A model generated the notes under the pieces. The model searched no databases, was not told the DNA's origin, and saw only the letters and a program-made list of their open reading frames with translations. 5,253 nt of DNA from JAUVIB01 sp964424545 (GTDB taxonomy: Bacteria > Calditrichota > Calditrichia > Calditrichales > Calditrichaceae). The translations under genes and the position numbers were made by a program. Within the stretch, counting starts at the first letter, position 1, and each line of letters opens with the position of its first letter. Positions 1 to 5,253 of the stretch are shown in pieces. The stretch is taken from assembly GCA_964424545.1 (NCBI GenBank), contig CAYRJN010000236.1, positions 1-5,253 on the forward strand. The letters run 5' to 3'.

Positions 1-311
1 AATTGACGAAGATTCAAATCTTTTTCCTTTAAAAGAATTTCAACGACATCTTCCCAGCCGTCTCGCGGCCCGTAACGGCCGATCATCTCGGATAGAATAC
101 TTTTATCCTGAATCGCTTTATTGGGCGATAAGCGATAAAAATCATCCAGAGCGGCCGGTATGTCGGAGAAATATTCCGGAGTAATTTGCTCGGTCATATC
201 AAAGTTTAAAGCTTTGCAAATATGTATCAACAGGGTTGTCGCCGCAGAAATTTTACCACTTGAAGGATTTGTCGCAATGTAATAATCATACAATTCTTGT
301 AAATTCTCCAT
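1..311 (-). CDS. Unrecognised protein, N-terminal 103 residues, runs off the left edge
   Basis: An open frame starts at ATG 311-309 and stays open to the window edge, giving 103 codons plus two bases; the C terminus is outside. The start is well supported: GAGG at 320-317 lies five bases upstream of the ATG, and the gene begins 13 bases after the stop of the PF04008 gene, so the two are probably translated from one mRNA. The protein begins MENLQELYDYYIATNPSS. It is soluble-looking and mostly helical by composition, rich in Asp, Glu, Leu and Ile, with no signal peptide, membrane segment or Cys cluster. Later stretches include ITPEYFSDIPAALDDFYRL (residues 43-61) and RYGPRDGWEDVVEILLKEKD (79-98). 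I do not recognise the family. The layout of short helices around 'ITPEYFSDI' is faintly like the SAM-like N-terminal domain of tyrosine recombinases, but no catalytic region is visible and I do not assign this. Confidence 0.8.
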   Translation of the reverse strand, partial: MENLQELYDYYIATNPSSGKISAATTLLIHICKALNFDMTEQITPEYFSDIPAALDDFYRLSPNKAIQDKSILSEMIGRYGPRDGWEDVVEILLKEKDLNLRQ

Positions 312-324
312 TTCCACCTCAAAT

Positions 325-810
325 CTAAAATTTATAGCCAATCATTCTAAGAAAATCTTTTCTTTTTTTTACATCATTTTCACTCTCCACACCCTTAGGA
401 CGTTGACCGTCAACAACGCCAAGTACGGCATTTCCCATTTCCGTTTCTGCGAGTATTACCTCAGTCGGATTGGCCGTCGCACAAAAAATCCGTACAACCT
501 CGGGAACCATTTTAACGGCATTTAAAATATTAAGAGGAAAGCCATTTTCCATAAAAATAATAAAACTATGACCGGCGCCGATATTCAAAGCGTTTTTTTC
601 GGCGAGTTTTATTAAATGTTCATCATTGCCGCTTAAGCGCACCAAGGCGCCTGCAGAAGCTTCACAAAAAGCCAACCCGAATTTCATGCCGGGGTTGGTA
701 GTTACAATTGTCTCATAAATATCTTCAACCGTTTTAATAAAATGGGACTGTCCGAAGATAAAATTCGTATCTTGCGGTTTTTCTATTGTCACGGATTTTA
801 ATTCCATCAT
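325..810 (-). CDS. Adenosine-specific kinase family protein (PF04008, formerly DUF355)
   Basis: This complete 161-residue protein matches the usual length and pattern of the PF04008 family, known mainly from archaea and a scattering of bacteria. Family hallmarks in order are GQSHFIKTVEDIYE (residues 20-33), KFGLAFCEASA (43-53), the GND turn (61-63), NIGAGHSF (76-83), RIFCATANPTEVILAETE (107-124), GVVDG (131-135) and the terminal RKDFLRMIGYK. There is no Walker A motif. The family name rests on nucleoside and nucleotide binding by a structurally studied archaeal member, so the kinase label should be treated cautiously. The protein is cytosolic, with no signal or membrane segment. Two ATG codons lie in tandem: GAGG at 818-815 is four bases from the first (810) and seven from the second (807). 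The better spacing, and my recollection that homologues begin MELK, favour 807 as the real start. The stop is TAG. The gene follows selB by 79 bases and precedes the partial gene by 13. Confidence 0.9.
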   Translation of the reverse strand: MMELKSVTIEKPQDTNFIFGQSHFIKTVEDIYETIVTTNPGMKFGLAFCEASAGALVRLSGNDEHLIKLAEKNALNIGAGHSFIIFMENGFPLNILNAVKMVPEVVRIFCATANPTEVILAETEMGNAVLGVVDGQRPKGVESENDVKKRKDFLRMIGYKF

Positions 811-889
811 ATTACCTCGTTTAATAAGTCCTTAATCGAAATTTTAATTTACGGAAATATTGAAATTTTTCAACCAAACATTTTTTTAT

Positions 890-2806
890 TTATAAATTTT
901 CCCCCTTAACCCGCTCCTCGCCCGAACGCAAAGTGTATTTTTTCAGATCCAAATACTCCATAAGCGGAATAATATACTTTCTGCTACTTTTGGTAAAATC
1001 CCTTATTTCGCTTATTTTCAAAGATTGACGCTTTTTAAATTGTTCGCGAAGATACTCAAGCAGCGTGCTAAAAACATCCCGATGCAAATAAAATTCTCCG
1101 GAAATAGACACAAGAACTCCCTGTTTACTAAGCTCTGCGCAAATATTGCGGACATCTTTTTCTCTTAAATCCAATTCCTTAGATAGTTTCGAAAAATTCG
1201 GTGGCGCAAACTCCGCACTCAAGTATAAACGCACTGTTTTTTCAAAATATTCGGTTAGCCTGTTTTTCGTTTCATCGTTTTTTAATCTGTAAAGCTCGTC
1301 ATTTACTACGAACAACGATTTATTGACGCCCGTTTGCAAAGCAACTTCCAAATACTTTTCATTGAGTTTATATATTTTTACCAAATCGTATATTTCACTG
1401 ATATTAAACCCTGCTCTAAAAACATTAATTTCTTTTTTTTCAATCATCAGTTTTTTTATTTCGCTAATCAAATCGTTTATTTTAGCGTTGCTGAAAAAGA
1501 TTTTTTCATTCTTGAATTCACGAAAATTAAGTTTTTTGTCTTTTATAAGTTTATTGAGCGTTTTTTCAATGATGTCCTCTTTTATAAAAAACATTTTTAC
1601 AAAATCGCCGATCGTAAAAAAACGGTATGAAGAGTGTTCCATAATCGTAATTATTTTATCGGCAAGCGTTCCGTTTATTAACGTTTGATAATAATGATCT
1701 CTATCTTGCGCATCATTTTTTATTTTCGGTGGATTAATTTGCAGAACTTTTCCACCGGCAATGGTGGTAACAGGAGAAAAACTGCGCAATAAAACCGGAT
1801 CGCCAGGCGCCGTTGCAGTCTTTTCACTCAATTTGATAAAAACGACCAAAGAATAATTTTCCTTTAACTCCTTATCTTCTCCATACCACGATATTTTTCC
1901 AACCGTTTCAAATGTTCCGAGATGAATATGGACTTTAGCATGTTTTTTTATGCTAAAAGGTAATGTATTTATCGTTTTAATCTTTGCTAATAATGTTGAA
2001 GCTGGCGTCAAACTATCTGGAGCGACAATTACTTTTCCGCGGCTGCTCTCCTCCGGCGTTACACCGGCAATGTTTATTGCAGCACGTTGCCCCACTGAGG
2101 CACTGTTAACATCTTTGCGATGTACCTGTATCGCCCGAACTTTGGATTGTCTCATTTCGGGTAATATTTGAATCGTATCCCCGACTTTTAACGTCGAACT
2201 CAATATGGCGCCCGTTACCACCGTGCCATATCCTCTTAGAGAAAAACTACGATCTATATTTAAACGAAAGGGACTTATATCGCTTCGCGGTTCAACCTCC
2301 GCGATCTTTTTGATAATTTCATTACGCAGCAGATCAATTCCTTCGCCCGTCCGTGCGGAAACCGGAATAATGGGAATATTATCAAAACCATTATCCTTTA
2401 GGTAATCTTCTATCTCGCCGGTTACAAGGCTTCGCCATTCTTTATCCGCCAAATCAATTTTATTCAAAGCGACAATGCCGTTTTTTACGCCGAAAAAATT
2501 TAAAATCTCAAAATGTTCTCTTGTTTGCGGCATAATTCCGTCATCGGCCGCAATAACCAGTAGGAAAAAATCAACGGCATTTACTCCCGTAACCATATTG
2601 CGTATAAATTTTTCGTGGCCGGGAACATCAATAATAGTTATATTATCTTTCCAATAAGCAAAGCCGAGATCAATGGTAATCCCCCGCTCTTTTTCCTCTT
2701 TCAGACGATCCGTTTCTAACCCCGTTAAGGCGCGGATAAGTTCTGTTTTACCATGATCAATATGTCCGGCCATACCGATTATCGTATGGATTCTCCGACT
2801 ATCCAT
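890..2806 (-). CDS. selB: Selenocysteine-specific translation elongation factor SelB
   Basis: SelB is an EF-Tu-like GTPase that binds selenocysteyl-tRNA and, through its C-terminal winged-helix domains, the SECIS hairpin of selenoprotein mRNAs, so that an in-frame UGA is read as selenocysteine. At 638 residues it has normal bacterial length. The GTPase motifs are all present: G1 GHIDHGKT (14-21), G2 with the SelB-typical EEKERGITIDLGFA (37-50), G3 DVPGH (60-64), G4 NKID (115-118) and G5 SAR (150-152). Domain II begins near RLNIDRSFSLRGYGTVVTG (181-199), and domain III ends about GGKVLQINPPK (351-361). The remaining roughly 275 residues form the winged-helix region, ending in the characteristic SRKYIIPLMEYLD (608-620) and a basic tail. 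EF-Tu and IF2 lack this C-terminal region. The start ATG has no well-placed Shine-Dalgarno; GAGAG lies 14 bases upstream. The stop is TAA. A promoter candidate lies upstream, and no other sel gene is in the window. Confidence 0.97.
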   Translation of the reverse strand: MDSRRIHTIIGMAGHIDHGKTELIRALTGLETDRLKEEKERGITIDLGFAYWKDNITIIDVPGHEKFIRNMVTGVNAVDFFLLVIAADDGIMPQTREHFEILNFFGVKNGIVALNKIDLADKEWRSLVTGEIEDYLKDNGFDNIPIIPVSARTGEGIDLLRNEIIKKIAEVEPRSDISPFRLNIDRSFSLRGYGTVVTGAILSSTLKVGDTIQILPEMRQSKVRAIQVHRKDVNSASVGQRAAINIAGVTPEESSRGKVIVAPDSLTPASTLLAKIKTINTLPFSIKKHAKVHIHLGTFETVGKISWYGEDKELKENYSLVVFIKLSEKTATAPGDPVLLRSFSPVTTIAGGKVLQINPPKIKNDAQDRDHYYQTLINGTLADKIITIMEHSSYRFFTIGDFVKMFFIKEDIIEKTLNKLIKDKKLNFREFKNEKIFFSNAKINDLISEIKKLMIEKKEINVFRAGFNISEIYDLVKIYKLNEKYLEVALQTGVNKSLFVVNDELYRLKNDETKNRLTEYFEKTVRLYLSAEFAPPNFSKLSKELDLREKDVRNICAELSKQGVLVSISGEFYLHRDVFSTLLEYLREQFKKRQSLKISEIRDFTKSSRKYIIPLMEYLDLKKYTLRSGEERVKGENL

Positions 2807-3031
2807 CGGTCGTATTTTATCTCTCTATTTGATTATTATCCTGCAATTTTATTTTGTCTAATATACAATAATATTTAATCTGTTACAATTTAGAAAATTG
2901 GTTATATAAACTTTAAATTGGCTCTTTCAGAATCAACTTTTGCACAGCGAGAGCAAGTCCAGAATAATAAACAACGTTTTTTTGAAAGCATAACGAAAGC
3001 TGATAAATTGCTAACCTGCGACTATGCGCTG
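2807..3031. other. Non-coding gap between the aminotransferase gene and selB
   Basis: These 225 bases separate the aminotransferase stop from the selB start. The half next to selB is very AT-rich and carries the selB promoter candidate. I looked for a tRNA-Sec gene, which can lie near selB, and saw no acceptor-stem pairing or T-arm signature. No convincing hairpin followed by a T run was found after the aminotransferase. A 29-codon ATG frame on the minus strand (2991-2902) has no ribosome binding site. A longer plus-strand frame from TTG 2918 overlaps the aminotransferase 3' end and looks like a shadow. Confidence 0.6.
2860..2888 (-). promoter_or_regulatory. Putative sigma-70-type promoter for selB
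   Basis: On the minus strand a -35-like TTGTAA (2888-2883, four of six consensus bases) is followed after exactly 17 bases by a -10-like TATATT (2865-2860, five of six). Transcription would begin near 2853 and leave a leader of about 45 bases before the selB ATG. The surroundings are very AT-rich, where such matches arise by chance, but the spacing is ideal and the position fits a gene preceded by a 225-base gap. Confidence 0.35.
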
Positions 3032-4249
3032 TTACGAATTAATATAAAGCCGTCGAAGGGCACCTTTTATTCGTCTGAAACCTTCACGGATATTTTCCAT
3101 AGATGTGGAATAGGCAATGCGGATATGATTATCCGAGCCGAAAACCGCTCCCGGAACGGTATTTACATTTGCCTGTTCAAGGAGATATAATGAAAATTCA
3201 TAAGAATTGCTAATTTTATTATCGGCGTCGTTATTAAGATAGCGAGAAATATTCGGAAAAATATAAAATGCGCCCTTCGGTTTGCAGTATGTTATATGGG
3301 GTATGTCATCGAGCAGTTCCATAATAACGTCCCGGCGCTTATGAAATTGAGATACCATTTGCCGCACATCATCCTTTGCAGATTTTAAAGCCTCTAATGC
3401 TGCATATTGCGCTACGGCCGAAGCCGCCGATGTACTGTGACTTTGGATTTTATCCATTGCGTCTATAATATAGTTGGGACCCGCTGCATAGCCGAGACGC
3501 CAGCCGGTCATAGCAAAAGCTTTTGAGGCGCCGTTAATGATAACGCTGCGTTCATAAATGTCCTTATCGACGGCGGCAAAGCTGTAAAAATTATCATCAT
3601 AGGTCAGCTTTTCATAAACTTCATCCGAAATAACAAACAAACCGTATTTATTGGCAACGGCGGATAATTCTTTTAATTCTTCTTTAGTATACAATAGTCC
3701 CGTAGGATTGGATGGATTGCATAGAATAAGTAATTTTGTATTTCGGGTAATCGCCTTTTCAAGCGATTGTACGTTTATTTTAAAGTTCGCTGTCTGTTCG
3801 GTAGAAATTATTATTGGATTTGCGCCGGAAAACTTAACCATTTCGGGATAAGAGACATAATAAGGAGCAGGAATGAGAACATCGTCTCCCGCTTCGGCAA
3901 TGGCCATTATTGCATTGAAGATGCTTTGTTTTGCGCCGTTGGAAACAATGATTTGCGAAGGTGAATAAGAAAGTTGATTGTCAATTCTCAATTTATCGGC
4001 AATCTCTTTACGCAATTCATACAATCCGGAATTTTCGGTATATTTAATCAAATCGGCGTCAATGGCCTGTTTACCCGCTTGCTTTATCACATCGGGCGTT
4101 GAAAAATCAGGCTCGCCTACGCTAAAATCTATTATATCTATGCCTTTTGCGTTTAACTCGATGGCTTTGGCAGCAATCTTCATAGTCTGTGATTTTTGTA
4201 TTCGCTCTACACGCTTTGCAAGCACAATCTTCTCCGTGTTTTTGTTCAT
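3032..4249 (-). CDS. Pyridoxal-phosphate aminotransferase, aspartate/prephenate type (class I)
   Basis: This 405-residue fold-type I enzyme transfers an amino group between an amino acid and a 2-oxo acid in the cytosol. It resembles the Thermus-type (subgroup Ib) aspartate aminotransferases. Visible landmarks are GEPDF (45-49), KYTENSGLYELR (69-80), NPTG (181-184), SDEVYE (208-213) with D209 expected to contact the cofactor ring nitrogen, the Schiff-base lysine K243 in SKAFAMTGWRLGY (242-254), and R377 in HIRIAYS, expected to bind the substrate alpha-carboxylate. K107 in NGAKQ lines up with the lysine of the Thermus aspartate enzyme that favours dicarboxylic substrates, so aspartate, glutamate or prephenate is the likely donor or acceptor; exact specificity is inference. 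Length and both termini look normal. The start ATG fits homologues but has no Shine-Dalgarno sequence. It lies 27 bases after the Sua5-type gene, suggesting cotranscription. The stop is TAA. Confidence 0.93.
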   Translation of the reverse strand: MNKNTEKIVLAKRVERIQKSQTMKIAAKAIELNAKGIDIIDFSVGEPDFSTPDVIKQAGKQAIDADLIKYTENSGLYELRKEIADKLRIDNQLSYSPSQIIVSNGAKQSIFNAIMAIAEAGDDVLIPAPYYVSYPEMVKFSGANPIIISTEQTANFKINVQSLEKAITRNTKLLILCNPSNPTGLLYTKEELKELSAVANKYGLFVISDEVYEKLTYDDNFYSFAAVDKDIYERSVIINGASKAFAMTGWRLGYAAGPNYIIDAMDKIQSHSTSAASAVAQYAALEALKSAKDDVRQMVSQFHKRRDVIMELLDDIPHITYCKPKGAFYIFPNISRYLNNDADNKISNSYEFSLYLLEQANVNTVPGAVFGSDNHIRIAYSTSMENIREGFRRIKGALRRLYINS

Positions 4250-4276
4250 TTAATTATTTCAGTAATATTTATTTTT

Positions 4277-4951
4277 TTAATATACAAATTCAATATTTTC
4301 TTTTTCAAAAATACCATTTAACTCCTCTTTACTTACAGCGCCCTTGCGTACAATTTTATATGGTTCCCGCGTAAAATCGACAATAGTTGACCCTCTTACA
4401 TCCCGCGCTTCTCCAGCATCGATAATCAAATCGAGCCGCTCCGTTATGGAATGAGGCAAATCGGACACATGCAAAATATCTGTACTGCCGCTAATGTTGG
4501 CGCTGGTTGTGGAAATCGGAACCTTAAGAGCCTCATTTAACATATTGCAAAATTTGTTATCCGGAATACGAAAAGCAATTTTTTCGGGATTATTTTGCAA
4601 ATATTCAAATACCGCATAGCGGCGATATAACTTATTTTTAAGCAATACCGTTATTTTACCGGGCAAAATCTTTTGCAAAACAATATTAATAATTAAATCG
4701 TCAATTTCTATTGATTCCTCAATCTGTCGAAATGAGGCAACCATCAACGAAACGGGTTTTTTATTGGAACGGCCTTTTATTGAATATAATTTTTCAACGG
4801 CTTGGGGATTTGTTACATCAATTCCCAAGCCATAAAGCGTATCGGTAGGATATAAGATAACGCCGCCCCCTGCCAGCGCCTCAGCAGCGCGTTTAACGCT
4901 TTCTTCTAATGATTTTTGGTCGTTTATTTTAATATATCGGGGATTTTGCAA
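4277..4951 (-). CDS. Threonylcarbamoyl-AMP synthase (YrdC/TsaC/Sua5 family)
   Basis: This enzyme makes L-threonylcarbamoyladenylate from threonine, bicarbonate and ATP, the first step of t6A37 modification in ANN-decoding tRNAs. The 224 residues form a single YrdC domain with family signatures in order: GGGVILYPTDTLYGLG (28-43), SIKGRSNKKP (57-66) with the basic nucleotide-binding residues, PGKITVLL (97-104, where most members have PGPxT), RIP (128-130), TTSANISG (148-155) and GSTIVDF (187-193). It lacks the extra C-terminal Sua5 domain, so it is the short TsaC-like form, slightly longer than the E. coli protein. The start is TTG at 4951: the frame has no upstream ATG before the stop at 4981-4979, and a weak AGG (4963-4961) sits nine bases upstream. 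An out-of-frame ATG at 4958 opens only a nine-codon peptide across the start. The stop is TAA. It appears to be first in a unit with the aminotransferase. Confidence 0.94.
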   Translation of the reverse strand: MQNPRYIKINDQKSLEESVKRAAEALAGGGVILYPTDTLYGLGIDVTNPQAVEKLYSIKGRSNKKPVSLMVASFRQIEESIEIDDLIINIVLQKILPGKITVLLKNKLYRRYAVFEYLQNNPEKIAFRIPDNKFCNMLNEALKVPISTTSANISGSTDILHVSDLPHSITERLDLIIDAGEARDVRGSTIVDFTREPYKIVRKGAVSKEELNGIFEKENIEFVY

Positions 4952-5008
4952 AGCGCATCGCCTAATTGGATATTTATTTTATTTCATTGATATTTCAAAA
5001 AGAATTAC

Positions 5009-5038
5009 ATTATTGTTTATTTCAACTCGAGATGATAA
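5009..5038 (-). promoter_or_regulatory. Weak promoter candidate for the Sua5-aminotransferase unit
   Basis: Minus-strand TTATCA (5038-5033, four of six -35 bases) and AATAAT (5014-5009, five of six -10 bases) are 18 bases apart, and transcription would start about 50 bases before the TTG start codon. The -35 element lies inside the palindrome cluster, the position an operator would occupy. In such AT-rich DNA this is only suggestive. Confidence 0.2.
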
Positions 5039-5058
5039 AGACTTTATTCGTTAACGAA
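5022..5058. repeat. Three abutting palindromes upstream of the Sua5-type gene
   Basis: Three inverted repeats lie end to end. TCAACTCGAGATGA (5022-5035) is palindromic except for one symmetric mismatched pair. ATAAAG-A-CTTTAT (5035-5047) has perfect 6-base arms around one base. TTCGTTAACGAA (5047-5058) is a perfect 12-base palindrome. Each shares an end base with its neighbour. They could be protein-binding half-sites or chance symmetry; no T run follows, so this is not a typical terminator. Confidence 0.4.
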
Positions 5059-5248
5059 GTTTGGCTATTTCTTCCCTCCCGATATAATTGAAATTGCCAT
5101 ACTCTTTTGTCGCTCTTGGAACACCCCGATAATGATGGGATAATGACAATACAATCTCAATTTTGTTCTCTCTCAATAGCTATAAATTTATTCTTTTTTT
5201 ACAATTAGGACAAATTTAAAAATGGCCGAGTCGCTATTTGACAATCAT
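5051..5248 (-). pseudogene. Possible decayed gene remnant or short ORF with a CPNC motif
   Basis: One minus-strand frame from ATG 5248 to TAA 5053-5051 is interrupted by TAG (5236-5234), TAA (5218-5216) and TAG (5182-5180). Between the stops it reads ICPNCKKRINL, with a zinc-ribbon-like CPNC at 5212-5201. After the last stop an open stretch of 42 sense codons contains SHHYRGVPRATKEYG and NFNYIGREEIAKLR, whose charged, Gly- and Tyr-containing makeup looks more like a real protein C terminus than random AT-rich translation. From TTG 5176 it would be a 41-residue protein, without a visible ribosome binding site. I do not recognise a family. It may be a mutated gene end, a small gene, or chance. 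Confidence 0.2.
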
Positions 5249-5253
5249 ATTTA

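Larger units (their letters stand above)
4952..5253. other. Region upstream of the Sua5-type gene with no confident gene
   Basis: These 302 bases contain no frame I would call a gene. They hold three abutting palindromes, a weak minus-strand promoter candidate, and one minus-strand frame of protein-like composition broken by stops. No tRNA, CRISPR repeat or insertion-sequence end was seen. A plus-strand frame from ATG 5032 with an in-frame TGA looks like chance. The region probably combines the promoter and leader of the downstream unit with the end of a decayed or chance frame. Confidence 0.55.

Noticed and set aside
860..873. TTGAAA-TT-TTTCAA inverted repeat between selB and the PF04008 gene, considered as a terminator
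   Set aside because: The stem is AT-rich with a two-base centre, and no T run follows on the minus strand, so it would not act as an intrinsic terminator.
1323..1688. Plus-strand frame of 121 codons rich in Phe, Ile, Leu and Ser, superficially membrane-like
   Set aside because: It is antisense to the Lys- and Glu-rich winged-helix region of selB, whose complement reads as Phe/Leu/Ser; this is a shadow.
2902..2991. Minus-strand 29-codon ORF starting MLSKKRCLLFWTCSRC in the gap before selB
   Set aside because: It has no ribosome binding site and no recognisable family, and it is short enough to be expected by chance.
2807..3031. Possible tRNA-Sec gene next to selB
   Set aside because: No acceptor stem, long variable arm or T-arm consensus could be found on either strand, and the segment is too AT-rich.
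2918..3190. Plus-strand 90-codon frame starting at TTG
   Set aside because: More than half lies antisense to the aminotransferase 3' end, the start is TTG without a Shine-Dalgarno sequence, and the translation resembles no family.
5032..5208. Plus-strand 58-codon frame from ATG with an in-frame TGA at 5089-5091, a conceivable selenoprotein
   Set aside because: The translation has no selenoprotein context such as CxxU or UxxC, no SECIS hairpin is evident after the TGA, and it overlaps the more protein-like minus frame; chance is the simpler explanation.

Overview
The window is an AT-rich bacterial chromosomal segment. All five credible genes lie on the minus strand, so they are transcribed from the right end of the window towards the left. 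Four are complete and recognisable housekeeping or translation-related genes; the fifth runs off the left edge and is not recognised. The SelB type (four-domain, winged-helix C terminus) shows a bacterium that decodes UGA as selenocysteine. The phylum cannot be fixed from this window. A PF04008 protein next to AT-rich genes with mixed Shine-Dalgarno use fits several anaerobic or thermophilic lineages, and I do not choose among them.

Layout in transcription order. (1) 5253-4952: about 300 bases without a confident gene. It holds a cluster of three abutting palindromes, a weak promoter candidate, and a stop-riddled frame that may be a gene remnant. (2) 4951-4277: a YrdC/TsaC/Sua5-type threonylcarbamoyl-AMP synthase starting at TTG. 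(3) 4249-3032: a class I aminotransferase of the aspartate/prephenate type, 27 bases after the previous gene and probably cotranscribed. (4) 3031-2807: a 225-base non-coding gap with the best promoter candidate of the window. (5) 2806-890: selB, the selenocysteine-specific elongation factor. (6) 810-325: a PF04008 'adenosine-specific kinase' family protein, after a 79-base gap. (7) 311-1: the N-terminal 103 residues of an unrecognised protein, only 13 bases after the PF04008 gene.

Two of the genes act on translation accuracy: the Sua5 protein supplies the first intermediate of tRNA t6A37, and SelB delivers Sec-tRNA to recoded UGA codons. The aminotransferase belongs to amino acid metabolism and the PF04008 protein has an unsettled role. 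The likely transcription units are Sua5-aminotransferase and selB-PF04008-unknown. No selA, selD, tRNA-Sec gene or obvious selenoprotein is visible here. I found no mobile element, CRISPR array or clearly novel system. The points most worth checking are the unrecognised partial gene, the palindrome cluster and the possible gene remnant at the right edge.
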